Assembly: GCA_013306675.1 (NCBI GenBank)
Contig: JABLUY010000029.1
Location: 62,001 to 126,000 of the forward strand
Reading direction: 5' to 3'
Source of the DNA: Thraustochytrium sp. TN22
Taxonomy: Eukaryota; Sar; Bigyra; Thraustochytrida; Thraustochytriidae
Length of the DNA: 64,000 nucleotides
Every line of letters begins with the position of its first letter. The stretch's first letter is position 1. The notes below the pieces were generated by a model. That model ran no database searches. It saw only the letters and a list, made by a program, of their open reading frames with translations, and was not told the origin of the DNA. The position numbers and the translations under genes were made by a program. Below are positions 1-10,446 of the stretch, in pieces.

Positions 1-2
1 TT

Positions 3-656
3 GTTGACGAGCCGCATTTCAAGGCAGACTCGGCCAACGTCACTGCGGTGATCAGGATGTTCAGTGACGTCAACGAAGGGCTCTTCAGCGGGCGAGGCCG
101 CTCGCCTGGCCTGCTGCACTACGCAGCGCGGGAGACGGACCAGGCGACGCTCATCCTCGAGGATGGCTGCCATCTCTGGAGGCAGGTGGAGGGTCATGCG
201 ACTGCTGAAGACTGTGAGACTTTCATGAACGGTATCATGAAGGGTGGTCTCTCTGCGGCTAGCTTTCAGTTCGTGGAGAGGCTCAAGGTGATGGTGGACG
301 ACTTTGAGCTTGATTCGGACCCAGTTGCAATCTTTGGCAATGCCGACGTGAGCGAGACGCTTCTTCTGGAGGAGGAGTACTTGCAGAACCAGTTCACAAC
401 CTCTATCATCATCTATGTGCAGGGTATCACAGAGCGCCTGTCGGCGGACCGCACCAAGCGAAATATTTGCCTGGCACTGCTCTTCATCGGGACGGCCGGA
501 CTTTACGTGACCGTGGCCCACCACGTGCTGCGGGCTCTCGACCAAACGCTGCGCCGCACACGTCGACTCCTGCTCATGGTCCCTGAAGAGCTCTTCAGCC
601 AGCTACCCATACTCAAGGCCTTTGTCACGCGCGAGTTCAAGCGAAGCAGAATCTAA
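3..656 (+). CDS. C-terminal part of a membrane protein, open at left edge
   Basis: The reading frame is open from the window edge, so the true start lies to the left. About 217 residues are visible, ending RSRI. A soluble, acidic stretch (LEEEYLQNQFTTSI) leads into one clear hydrophobic helix (NICLALLFIGTAGLYVTVAHHV), then an amphipathic basic segment (RRTRRLLLMVPEELFSQLP). That helix-plus-basic ending resembles the C-terminal end of the large TmcB/TmcC-like multipass proteins of protists, in which a short helix and an LLxxVPxE segment follow the last membrane span. I recognise it only by style, so the function is not assigned. It is convergent with the downstream gene (Borealin), 179 bp away. 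Confidence 0.6.
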   Translation, partial: VDEPHFKADSANVTAVIRMFSDVNEGLFSGRGRSPGLLHYAARETDQATLILEDGCHLWRQVEGHATAEDCETFMNGIMKGGLSAASFQFVERLKVMVDDFELDSDPVAIFGNADVSETLLLEEEYLQNQFTTSIIIYVQGITERLSADRTKRNICLALLFIGTAGLYVTVAHHVLRALDQTLRRTRRLLLMVPEELFSQLPILKAFVTREFKRSRI

Positions 657-835
657 TGAGCGCATTCACACGAGTTTGGGTTGTATTGTATATCATGAGA
701 AGAACTCAGGAGAAGACCGAGGGGTGGAGGACTTAGGGAGGAAGGGGGACTTCGGGCTCGTCTCCGTGCGCTTGCTTCTCGAACAGGAAGGAATTTGAGG
801 CTGCAGTGAAAGCGCAAGCAGCGCGCCATTCTTTT

Positions 836-1837
836 TTAGGACTGCGAGTCGCTGGCTGAAGCAGCCGGCTCCGCGCCCTCGCGGCCTTGGATGACTTCCA
901 TCATGCGTGCCACCTCGTCCTGGATTCGGGCCAGCTCCGAGACGGCCGCGCTAGGGTCCGAGCTACTGAGCATGGAGGCCAGGTTGGAGGGATCCAGGCC
1001 CAGATTGAGTGCAAAGGCGGTCGGATCCTGCTCCGGCGGCTGTTTCCTGGCGGTCGCACCATCCGGCGTGCTGTTGGCGGCCTGGCTGGCGGCTGCGGCG
1101 ACAAGGGGAGACCCGTTGACTGACATGATGCTCTCTCCGCGGCGCATGGGACGGGCGGCCTTGCTCCCAGCGACCACGGTGGCCGGTGTCTGAAGGACCG
1201 ACGGGTCAAACCGAGGCGTGGCGAGGTCGTCTGTAAGCCCGCTGCCGCCACTACCGCTGCCGGCGGTCGGGCGTAGCGGCGTGGCCAGCGGCGGGCCGGG
1301 CCTTTGGTGCTTAAGCGCGCTGTTGTGTGCCCCAAGCGCCGCGCGGTTGCGCAGGCCGAGCGCCGTGGCCGGCGCTGCGCCGCCAAAGCGGGGATTTTGC
1401 GTCTTGGATGCCTTGCGCATGGACATGCTTCGCTGCACCGCCTTGGCGGACTGCAGGACCACCTTGCTCGGTGTCAACGTGCCACTCGACGAAACGAGCC
1501 CGGTCGACTCGAGCACGCGCTTGCGGTCCTGCTCCAGCACTGAGCTGATCTGGCCGCGGTGCTTCTCGCAGAACTCGCGCACGCTCATGGCGCGGATGCT
1601 CTTGGGCAGCTTGATGATCTCGCTGCTGTACGCGTTGCGGACCGCGTCCACGCGCCGCTGCGCCTCGAACTCAATCAGCCGGCACCGGCTCTGCAGTTCC
1701 ACCTCCAGGTCCTCCAGGAACCCGGTCGTGTCCATCTCATCCATCACCACCTTCTTCTTCAGCGGCGCCGTGCCGGCCTTCTTGCGCAGCTCCGCGCGCT
1801 TCTTCTTCATGGCCGCCGTCGTGTCGGGCCGCGCCAT
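836..1837 (-). CDS. Borealin-like chromosomal passenger complex subunit
   Basis: Borealin joins Survivin and INCENP in the three-helix bundle that targets Aurora B to centromeres and the midzone. The N-terminal block FLEDLEVELQSRCRLIEFEAQ, followed by IKLPKSIRAMSVREFCEKH, matches the Borealin/Nbl1 N-terminal helices (pattern KLPKxxRxM and EF). The rest is disordered and basic, with many TP/SP sites and the motif RRGESIMSVNGSPL, typical of Borealin C-terminal regions, then a short acidic helix. I chose the ATG giving MARPDTT (333 aa). The frame stays open upstream for 45 codons, but that part is Ala/Arg-rich and looks like GC-rich leader; MKKKR a few codons later is an alternative start. Length is close to animal Borealins. 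Confidence 0.72.
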   Translation of the reverse strand: MARPDTTAAMKKKRAELRKKAGTAPLKKKVVMDEMDTTGFLEDLEVELQSRCRLIEFEAQRRVDAVRNAYSSEIIKLPKSIRAMSVREFCEKHRGQISSVLEQDRKRVLESTGLVSSSGTLTPSKVVLQSAKAVQRSMSMRKASKTQNPRFGGAAPATALGLRNRAALGAHNSALKHQRPGPPLATPLRPTAGSGSGGSGLTDDLATPRFDPSVLQTPATVVAGSKAARPMRRGESIMSVNGSPLVAAAASQAANSTPDGATARKQPPEQDPTAFALNLGLDPSNLASMLSSSDPSAAVSELARIQDEVARMMEVIQGREGAEPAASASDSQS

Positions 1838-2091
1838 TCTCGCGTCGCCGACTCTCCTGCTGCCGCCAAGGGCGCCGGGCCTCGCGCGCAGCGCGCACCG
1901 CGCTGCCGCCGCCTCGCCCGCCCGCGTCCCCGCCCGCGCCCGCCCGCGCCGCTCCGAGCCGAGTTCAAACAAGGCTTGTTTAGGCTGGGCGCCCGGGCTG
2001 CCGCGGCGTCGCGGCGGGCGGGCGGGCGGTTACGCGGCGACGCTCGGTCTCCGTCCCTTGCGCCGCGGCGGCGGCGGGACTCGGACTCGGA

Positions 2092-2141
<50 letters not shown>

Positions 2142-2426
2142 TCGGACTCGGGATGCCGCATGCATGTGACGGCGCTCGCCTGAGGCGCTCATTCGGGGCC
2201 GCGGGAGTCCGGCTGGCTTGCCAAGCCTCGATCTCGCCTCGTGTCGACCCGCTCGAGAGAGCTTCCGAGGCCGCACGCGGTATACATCAGCACACAAAAT
2301 TGGATTCTTTCCATTCATTGCTAAGAGTTACACTTGGCTGGGGCGCGTGAGAGAAGCAAAGCGCAGCAGTCGGTCTTTTTCTTCCTTCCCTCCGAGTCGT
2401 CGCATGGTCGCTCGGCCGCGCAAATA
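1838..2426. other. Intergenic spacer upstream of Borealin
   Basis: It lies between the Borealin start and the 3' end of the receptor-like gene. It is GC-rich and holds a hexanucleotide (GGCTCG)n tract at about 2080-2140. No credible gene was seen. Confidence 0.6.
2080..2140. repeat. (GGCTCG)n hexanucleotide tract
   Basis: Near-perfect tandem GGCTCG/GGACTC units in the Borealin leader. On either strand this translates to Ser-Pro or Ser-Gly runs that are not a gene. Confidence 0.85.
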
Positions 2427-3443
2427 TCAGGCGCTTGCCGTCACATCAACCTTAGAATCACAACGCCCTGCCTCACTTGAACCACCGCGGCAAACCGTCA
2501 CGTCGGAATCATCCGCCTCTGTTGCAACCACAGTCTTCACACGGACGGCGACGGCATGGTCGGTCGAGACGTCGTGGTTCTGCATGATCTCAGCGCTGGA
2601 AGTGGATGACGTCGACGTCTTGCGGTTTTCCGGGCCACGCAGACCGAGAATCTGCGCCGCCTGAGCGACGAAGCGCGCGACGGAGGATAGCACGACGGAA
2701 GTGATGAGGGCATCGAGCGAACTGTAAGCCATTCTAGCGCCGACAAAGACGGCCACGAGAATGATTTGCGCGAAAGCCGCAACGGCGAAGACACGCAGCC
2801 ACTTGGCCATGTGCAGCATAAAGCGCTCAACGTTGCTCGCCGCATTGTCGCGAGTCTTGGCAACGCTGCTGGTCATGTGATCCTGGAGAATGTTGAGAAT
2901 GCGATAGACGGAGACAACAAAGGCGGAGCCGACGACAAACTCGCTGATCGTGTAGACCCAGGTCACACTGTCGAGGTTGATGGCCTTGTACTGCGCGGCC
3001 ATGCTCGAGACGGTAATGTCAGGAATGACAACAGCAATGACGGAGAGGGAAATCCGGATTGGGTACTGCCTGAAGATGTTGCGAACGGGCTGCAGCGTTT
3101 GGATGGCACGGGCCATCTCGTACCAGAAGACAGCAACCAGTATCACGCAGGCGAGCTTCGGTCCGTACAGCGAAGTCGTAAAGAAAACCTTCCACTTGTA
3201 GTGCAGCTTGCTGTCGTCGACAAGAAAAGAGTGCGTCGTTGACCCGGAGCAGCCGAGGATGGCAAAGAACCCGGACAGGATGTTCACGGCGCCGAAGATG
3301 AGCATAATTTGGCCTTGTCCGGAAATGGAGGAACGCCTTTTGGCTGGAGGGTGCATTGAACGCCGTCGCGTTGGCTGCGGCCGCCTTCCGACCGAGGTCA
3401 CTTCCTCCGACGCCACTGAAGCATTCACGGACGTCGTCTGCTC

Positions 3444-3482
<39 letters not shown>

Positions 3483-4238
3483 TAGATGCTTCCTGGCGCG
3501 CTGAGATGCGCCCGAGATGCAGCTCTTGCACGTGCGCCAGGAAATACCGCACCCCCACCGGCGCGGCTCAGGTTGAAGGGCAAAGTAGATTGCGGCGAGG
3601 CCGAGCACGAAATCGGCCCAGCCGAAGATGAACTCAACGGACGACATCGACAACAGGTAAGGCACCGCTGGGTTAGGCTCGTCGCAAGTGACAGCGATTC
3701 GCGGGAAGTAGCCCAAGAGCATAACGTCAATGATTTTCTGGACGTCGTAGATGCTCATGGCCACAAACGGGATGCTCTCGTAAATTGCCGGGTCGTGCTC
3801 ACGCTCGCCGTGAATGAACTCCGCCAAGCTCGGCGTGGGGTCCACCGACATGCTCACGATGGCGACGGCGCCGGTCGCGACGAGCTTCTCGAAAATGTCC
3901 TCTCGCGAGCACCCTGCATTGCCGAAGTCGATTACCAGACCGTTGTCGTCCGTGATCACGCCCAGTGGGTAGGCCACGTCAGGCACGATGAGGACAGTGC
4001 CAGCATAGTTGCCCTTGAACGCGGGCCCGCAAAGCCTGTCGCCGTCAATGAGGAAGGTTGCATAGCTCTCGACACGGCCACAATCGCTCTGCTTGCCAAA
4101 GTATCGACCAAATTTGGTCGAGGGCACGGAGAAGTTGCCACTTTCCCAGATCACCTCCAGCCCATGCACGTTTGTGTGCGCAGTGAGGGCTACAAGCAGA
4201 CCAAAGCAGACAGCCGCCCAGGACGGCGCCTTGAGCAT
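2427..4238 (-). CDS. Seven-helix membrane protein with PA-type ectodomain
   Basis: 603 aa from the chosen ATG (MLKAPSWAAV), which begins a clear signal peptide (FGLLVALTAHTNVHG). The ectodomain, about residues 75-195, reads like a protease-associated (PA) domain: CGPAFKGNYAGTVLIVPD, GCSREDIFEKLVATGAVAIV, then IPFVAMSIYDVQKIIDVML. One helix (about 195-220) is followed by a cytosolic loop with a 13-Gln run, then six more hydrophobic helices to about residue 530 and a Ser/Thr-rich tail. The layout of signal, PA domain and 7TM is that of a receptor. I do not recognise a named family or ligand. In-frame sequence upstream of this ATG lacks a signal and is rich in Arg/Ser, so it was excluded. Confidence 0.75.
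3444..3483 (-). repeat. (CAG)n polyglutamine tract in coding sequence
   Basis: The + strand reads CTG repeats; on the coding strand they give about 13 consecutive Gln in the first cytosolic loop of the receptor-like protein. Such tracts are length-variable. Confidence 0.9.
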
Positions 4239-6360
4239 TCTCGGGTCGTAGGATCCGCTCGCTCGCTGGCTTCTGCCTGCTCGCTCAGGTCTCAAATGGC
4301 TGCCCAGTGACGATCTTCGACTCGCTTGCTTGGCAAGAGCAGCTTGGGTCTGCGGGAAGAGGGCTCGAAGCGCGCTTTTGAGCGGGCCCGTGAGCGCTCG
4401 CTTGCCCGCTCGAGAACGCCCGCGTGGGTGTCGCCACCGCGCGGCGCGAGTTGACGTGACGCTGCCGCAACGGGATGCGGGTCTGCCCAATTTTAGAGGG
4501 AGCGGGGCCGCAAACGCGGCGCCTGACTAACCGTGCGCCCCTTTCTCCCTCCCTCCTTCCTCCCTGCCCGCCCGACGCGGTTCTCCTACCGCCACGTGCA
4601 GCCACGCAGACCCAATATGCGCACCTACACCCTCAGCTCAAGGCTTTGCTGCGAGGCGTTACGGATGTGATGCACGCCTCGCTTGCGGCTTCCCTCCTGA
4701 TTGTTAGGCCACAGGGTATTGACCGACGTCCCTGTGTTCTTGCTTGCTACACTGCGCTAGCTACTATGGGGCCTGGACTAGAACATCATGGTTCCACGAA
4801 GTCTTCCTGGCGGCAGACTTCGCCGAGTTGCGGTCAAAATCAGAAGCAGCTAGCTGAGCTAGGCGAGAGCGCGTTGGCAGTCAATGCCTTTGGTAGTCCC
4901 TCCATCACTACCCAGGCTCTGAACGTGTGGCACGCAATGGCGTGCATTGTCCGCCGGGTCCCTCCCCCGCACCCGCCAGGCTGGGCCAGTATGCAGGCCG
5001 AGGTTGGCTTCGCTAAGCGGTGGGACAAACTCGATGCCCCTGCGACGGCTCCTGCGCCTGGCTCCTACGAGGCCCATACGCCCTGGTCTTCAACGAGCTC
5101 AAATTGCAATGCAACCCAGCGAGGCCTGGAGGCTGTCTCCGGCCGCGAGCCGCCATGGTCGATGCCCTTCGCCCCTAACTTACAGTTAGAGCTCGCCGAT
5201 GCGGGCGAACTTGCGTGGCACCCGGAGAGCGCTAAGCTCCTCGCCTCCTCCCTGTCTCAGCACCTCCGAGTCCAAACCAGCCGGAACCCTTCAGTGCCGT
5301 CCGCGAAGCGAAGGACGTCCGTCCCGTCCCACCAAGCTCGCGTCGAGCCAGGCAGGAGGCCCCGTCTTGCACGGCGCGGACTCGGAGCAGCGCACCCTCG
5401 CACGCTGCAGCCTCGCGCGCCGAGCCCGTCGCACAGTCTGCGCAACCCTTTCCCGCGCCCTCGAAGTTGGGGGGGGGCTTGAGCCTCGAGCTGGCCAGCC
5501 TGATGACTCGGAGGAGGGTCGGGTTCGAGTCAGTCTCACTGTCAGTCAGGAAACCTCATCATGACACACGCACGCGGAGCGGCCAAGGCCGAACCGCGCG
5601 CTCTTTCTTTGCGCGGCTTCGTGCGCCTTTGTGCTGCTCCGTGCTGATTCCAGTTCGTGCCGCGCCGCACACGAGCCGCGCTGTGCACGAAGCGCTCGTG
5701 CTTGACCCGCGCTGCTGCTCAAGCGCAACGCGTTGCGCTCTTCCGGGCCTTGGATCCCACCACCGCGCATCTCCAGATGCTCTGACCTGTCATGTGAGTC
5801 GCTTGGCCACGAGCGCGAGCGGCGTGTGCACGTGCACATGAGCTCCAAGAGTTGTGGTTGCACTGGCAACTTGCACGTGAAATGCAATGCAGGCTCACGA
5901 TCAAATGCGCTGAGATGGCGCACTGCAGCTGTCCGGTGGCAGGGCAGCAGGCCAGGGCCCCTCGGCGATGGCGCGGCGCGCGGGCGGCAAGCACCGGCGC
6001 TGCGGCGGGCGGCGGGGCGAGGCGGGAGCGAGCGCGCGCGGCGGCGCAGGCACGGGCATGGGGCGCGGGCCGGGGCTCGGCGCGCGTCGGATCGCGGGGC
6101 AAACCCGGAGCCCGGCCTGCGGAAGCTGGGTGCGGCCTGACCGCGAGCGCGAGGCGGCGCCGGCGCGGCGAGAGCGGGGCGCGCGCGCGGCGCGGGCGGC
6201 GGCCGGGGGGAGCCGGCGGCGGCGGCGCGGTGGCCGCGGCGCAGCGCAGAAGGCTGCCAGGCGGCCGAGGCGAGGCGCGCGGCGGTCGCGGCGGCGGCGT
6301 GCGGTGCTGGCCGCTGCGTGGCGACGCGGGACGAGGGGCTCGCTCTTGACGACGAAAGCC
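4239..6360. other. 2.1 kb divergent spacer
   Basis: It separates the start of the PA/7TM gene (minus) from phytochelatin synthase (plus). A + frame is open for 335 codons at 4475-5482, but its composition (Pro/Ser/Arg mixtures, no domain, no hydrophobic pattern) argues against a gene. From about 5950 to 6350 GC content is extreme and all frames stay open by chance. I see no RNA gene. A 5' untranslated exon for either flanking gene is possible. Confidence 0.55.
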
Positions 6361-6601
6361 ATGATGCTGCGCGCGCGCAAGAAGGAGGCCACGGCGGCCG
6401 CACGCGCGGCGGCGCGCGCCGAGGTGAGGCTCCCGCCCACGGGCGACGACCTGCGGCCCAAGAGCCTGTTTCGTCGCCAGCTGCCCTGCCCGCCGGCCAT
6501 TTCGGCGCTCGAGGACGATCTGGGCCGGGACCTCTTCGCCAAGGCGCTCGCCGCCGGCACGGCGCGCTGCTTCTTCGCGCTCGTGAGCGCGTACCAGACC
6601 C
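6361..6601 (+). CDS. PCS: Phytochelatin synthase, exon 1
   Basis: This exon encodes the first 80 residues of a glutathione gamma-glutamylcysteinyltransferase, which makes (gamma-Glu-Cys)n-Gly chelators from glutathione when metals are bound. The block KSLFRRQLPCPPAISALEDD, then GRDLFAKALAAGTARCFFAL and VSAYQT, matches the start of the family's catalytic domain. The frame ends at a stop just after the donor C|GTACGT (6601/6602). Joining to 9098 restores YQTQSEPACCGLATL, the family signature, with the Gln codon split 1+2. I chose the ATG at 6361; another follows at 6364. The Ala/Arg-rich open frame further upstream is probably leader. Confidence 0.85.
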
Positions 6602-7199
6602 GTACGTGAACTTGCCTTGCACCCTGCGCCTTTTGAAGCCCGCTCATTGCCTGATGGACCGACTGACTGACTGACTGACTGCCTGACGAACGCCTGCCTG
6701 CCTGCCTGCCTGCCTTGGTTGCATTGGCTGCCTATCTTGCATATCCCAATCACACCTCTATGCTTACTCGTATCCGCCTACCACGCGGGGGTCCCTCGGT
6801 GACGCCCGGCACAGGGGGCACTAAAGCGTATTAAGAGGGTACTTTACTCCCGATTTGCTCCAAAAAAGTGGCCTAGAGTCTGGCGAAGTTAGTTCCGCAT
6901 TCGATCAAAAACGCAGCGATGGGGCCGAGCTTGAAGAGGCCCACTCGAAGCGACCCAAGGCTCCTGCCCCCTATTCATTTTGGCCGAAGGCGTGGTGGTT
7001 AGGATGAGATGAGCTCGGCAGTTCGCCCAGAGCGGCTTTGGGGGGAGCTCGCGCGCGACTTCGTCGCGGAGCGCGCTGGAGCCGCAGGCGCTGCGGCGCG
7101 CGGCTGCAGGCGGCCCTGGCGGGTGCCTTGTGCCTGCTCTCAGCTCGCACGCCCCTGCCGCAGCGCTTGGACGTGGAGTCGGGCCCGCACTGCGACATC

Positions 7200-7535
7200 A
7201 TGGCATCGGCGAGGCCTAACCACCGCGTGGAGGACGACAGCGACAGCGACAGCGACAGCGAGTTCGTGCCCCTGGACAAGCGGGACACAGGGGACGAAGA
7301 CGAAGAAGGAGAGGAGCTTGGCGACGAGGATGCTCGTGCTGAGGCCGCTGCGCAGCAAGACTTCGAAGACATACTTGCGTTGGTCGACGAACCGACGCGT
7401 GGTGCGCGTGCATGTTCGAGGTCGGCCTCATTCAGCACAAGACCGTTCCGGGGCTCGCAGTCTCGCCGGAAGGAGTCGCTCTCGTCCGCCATCCAGGCGC
7501 GCAGAGCGCCGCATCGTCAGTACTACGCATCGTAG
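7200..7535 (+). pseudogene. Acidic N-terminal fragment, probably transposase
   Basis: From an ATG at 7200 the frame gives MASARPNHRVEDD, then a (DS)n run and an acidic stretch with EDILALVDEP near the end. PiggyBac transposases commonly begin with such an acidic, disordered region. The frame then runs into Arg/Ser-rich sequence and stops, and no catalytic core follows in this frame. Assignment rests on position and composition only. Confidence 0.35.
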
Positions 7536-7882
7536 CGTCCAAGCCGCGCTTCGCGCCTGGAGGCGCGGTAGACGCACGTATCGTGAGCACCCAGATGAAC
7601 ACGTGGGGGACGAGACTTGGTGGAAGGCCATACCTGCCGAGCACCGCGCGCAAGTCTTGCACCAAGCTGTGGTCCTCCAAATCGATCACGTGCTCTACGT
7701 TGCTGCCAGCACGAGTTCGTGTTTGTACGCCTGCCTCGTTGAAGTGCCTCCGGACGCCCGGCTCGCCATGGAGCGCGCTCTGAAACCGTGGGCGGACAAG
7801 CTCACGACATGGGCGCACCAGAGCATCGACAGCGGGTGCGCCGCCCAAGCCACCTGCCATCTTCGGCGAGGAGGAGGGGGCG

Positions 7883-8875
7883 GTGCTGAGCTCGCACTTC
7901 CGGCTGTGGCGCGCCATGCGCAAGCTTGTCGCTCTGAAGGGGCCCATGCGGCCCGTGCATGTCATCAAGTGCTTACCGCAGGAGCTATACAACGTCGCAA
8001 AGGGCGGCGTCGACGGAAGCACACAGTACGTGGAGCAGATCACCAACACGCAGTGCATGAATCTGAGCTGCGACCAGAACATCGCGTTGCGCACGTACAA
8101 GCAGCTCGTTGTCAACGCCATCGTGGTCTACCGCTACTTACAGGCTGCGAGGAAGAGCAACCTCGAAGACAGCGACGGGCTAAAGGCCCTCCGCGACAAG
8201 GTGAACCGCTCTGAAGCGCTCAGCACTGTCTCGTTCCGCCTCACTGTCGACATGGTCCGTCACGTCTACAGGAGCAGGCAGCTCGATACGGCGCAGGTGG
8301 AGTTCAACATGCAGCCAAGCATGCCCAAGCCCACTGGGCTCACCAGGGAAGCGGCGAGGGACCTCGTGACCGCCGGTAAGCGCAAGCGAACCCCCGAGTT
8401 GCAGAAGTTCTTCAACCACGGCCAAGCCCGCGACATCCGCCTCGATGCCGCACTGCAACATGACTCAGAGGCAGCGGGAAAGGCATCCTTCAACGCCAAC
8501 AACAAGAGGATTCCCGCCAAGCGGCTCTGCGTCATCTGCGGCAAGCAAACGCACCGTCGTTGCACCATCTGCGGTGTGCCTCTGCACGTGTTCATGAGAA
8601 AGAATGAACGCACAACCTGCTTTTCCAAGTGGCACACGCGCGTGCGCGTCGAGCCTCACGAAGGCTTCAAGAAGCGCAAGACAAACGTCAACGGAACACC
8701 TTCGCCCATTTGCCTCGATCATGTCGATTCGAGCAGCGCCAGTGCCTCGTCCGGTACCCCTACAGCGCAGAGCAGGAACGACCACGTAGCCCAAGCCAGC
8801 TACACCGACACCCCATCAAGCCATAGTTCAAGATCCTCTCGCAGCAGCCTCAGCACGAGTCCATCGTGCCCTTGA
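7883..8875 (+). pseudogene. PiggyBac-like transposase, C-terminal half
   Basis: 330 codons remain open. The segment ELYNVAKGGVDGSTQYVEQI carries the GGVD of the third catalytic Asp of DDE_Tnp_1_7 transposases. LRTYKQLVVNAIVVYRYL follows, matching the helical NAxxxY stretch that comes next in the family. The end has a cysteine-rich zinc domain (CVICGKQTHRRCTICG, then CFSKWH), as in piggyBac transposases, and a Ser-rich tail. The first two catalytic Asp blocks are not visible; upstream sequence in other frames has no clear family match. I read it as a transposase remnant with a lost or scrambled middle. A domesticated, spliced gene is the alternative. Confidence 0.6.
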
Positions 8876-9097
8876 TGCAGCCCAAGTTGGCCTCAGCATC
8901 CGCACAGGCCAGTCGGAAGTGACCAACACTTTACGCTTCCATACAAACCCAGTAGTTGAAAGTTCCAAAAATGATTAGAATCATGATAGCAACAGGTCAG
9001 TCGAGCGCAAGCAGGAGAGCCGATTTACTAGGGATAATATGGCTATCCTGATTAAACTCCGTCTAGGGCGATGGGATTGGGATATTTTCTCAAACAG

Positions 9098-10446
9098 AGT
9101 CCGAGCCGGCGTGCTGTGGCCTGGCGACCCTGGTCATCTGCCTGAACACCTTCATGATCGACCCGTGCCAGCTGTTCCGGCCGCCGTGGCGCTTCTTCAC
9201 CGAGACAATGCTGTCCGGGTGCGCCTCGCTGGACGAGGTCAAGGAGCGCGGCATCACGCTGCCGGAGCTCATGTGCCTGGCGCAGTGCAACGGTGCACGC
9301 GTGACGCGCTTTGAGCGCGGCGGCGGCACCCTCGAAGGCTTTCGTGAGCAGGTGCGCGCGAGTACGATGCAGGACTCTCGCGAGCACATCCTCGTGGTCT
9401 CGTATTCGCGCAAGGAGCTCAAGCAGAGCGGCGACGGCCACTACACGGTCATTGGCGGCTACTGCGAGGAGGAGGACTGCGCGCTCATTATGGACACGGC
9501 CCGCTTCAAGTATGGCCCGCACTGGGTGCGCATCGAGGACTTGCACCGTGCCATGCGACGGCCCGACCCGGAGACCAACCGTCCACGCGGCTACTTCACC
9601 CTCGTGCCCTCCCGGCTCAGCTGCTCCACGCTCTTCATGTTCCGCACCCACGTGGACGACTGGCAGACGCTGGTCAGCTTCTTCGAGGAGCTCGGCCGGC
9701 GAGACAAGGAGGGCCAGGCGCTCCTGTGTGGCGGCAGCTGCGGCAGCTGCTGCAACAACGACGACGGCGACGACGACGATGGCGACATCAGCGATGTTGC
9801 CAAGGAGGCTGACGTAGATGCCAGCGTCGACGGCGACAGGACGAGCTCGTATGACGGCGACGCGGAGGACCTCGACTCGGAAGGAGGCAGACCTCGCGGA
9901 GAGAGCGCCCTCCTGCGGAGTTCCGTGCGTCGCGCCGTGCAGTGCTTCTTTAAGTGCATGCCAGACAAGGTCTCAGAGGCCCTTACGACCTACCAGGACG
10001 AGTTCAGCTTTCCGGACTTGCCCTTTCGCCCGCGCGACCACGAGTACAAGCTACTCAATATTAGGGCCGAAGTGGCGGACCTGCCTCTCTTCGCGGTCGT
10101 CGATGAGGTGCTGCACGGCCTCGGCAAGGACGACCAGAACCGCATGCTTTCCACCATCCTCCTTCTTGCGTTCCCAGAGCCGAGCAAATTCTGCGCCGCC
10201 ACAGGCGTCACCTTCGAGGAGATCCAGGACCTCTCGGACGCTTCGCCGCTGCTGCGCAAGGAGGTCAACACGCTGCGCCGCCAGATGTCCCTCATGATGG
10301 ACGCGGCACAGAACTTGCCGCCCATACTCGAGGACGAAGACACCGAGGTTACAGCCTGCAACGGGCCCAACGCGGCCTGTAATTCTGGTGCCCAAGGAGG
10401 GACAGGCTGCAGCAAGCATGGCCGCGGTTTCCCGAGGCCCTTTTAG
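9098..10446 (+). CDS. PCS: Phytochelatin synthase, exon 2 (catalytic core and tail)
   Basis: With exon 1 this makes a 529 aa enzyme. The predicted triad is Cys87 (in EPACCGLATL), His195 (in GDGHYTVIGGY) and Asp213 (in ALIMDTARFKY). The His-to-Asp spacing of 18 equals that of Arabidopsis PCS1 (Cys56, His162, Asp180). The block KERGITLPELMCLAQCNGA is also typical. After about residue 265 the protein becomes acidic and Cys-containing (CGGSCGSCCNN), like the variable metal-sensing C-terminal half of plant enzymes. It ends with further Cys (ACNGPNAACNS). It probably acts in the cytosol in cadmium, copper and zinc tolerance. All catalytic residues are present, so the gene looks functional if the large intron is spliced. 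Confidence 0.9.

Larger units (their letters stand above)
6831..9055 (+). mobile_element. Decayed piggyBac-type DNA transposon in an intron
   Basis: The ends are a guess. A TTAA tetranucleotide, the piggyBac target site, occurs at 6831-6834 and again at 9052-9055, and I saw no other TTAA in the intron flanks. Removing 6831-9051 would leave an intron of about 275 bp, a normal size. The interior encodes an acidic N-terminal piece and a transposase C-terminal piece in the sense direction. I could not find convincing terminal inverted repeats: only the first dozen bases, TTAAGAGGGTA against TTAATCAGGATA, are similar. The element therefore looks old, or the boundaries are wrong. Confidence 0.5.
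6602..9097 (+). other. 2,496 bp intron of phytochelatin synthase
   Basis: Donor GTACGT at 6602 and acceptor CAG ending at 9097 give a phase-1 junction that rebuilds the conserved active-site block. It is about 17 times longer than the other clear intron in a core gene here (149 bp in Rpt2). The 5' part holds (GACT)n and (CCTG)n runs at 6658-6716. Most of the rest is a decayed DNA-transposon-like unit. Confidence 0.85.

Noticed and set aside
4475-5482. A 335-codon open frame in the spacer before phytochelatin synthase
   Set aside because: No domain, no hydrophobic or helical pattern and mixed composition; it overlaps competing frames. Chance openness in GC-rich DNA is the simpler reading.
5519-5545. 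A GGGTTCGAGTC string resembling a tRNA B box
   Set aside because: The flanking bases do not form a T-arm stem (only one pair holds), and no A box, anticodon arm or acceptor stem can be drawn nearby.
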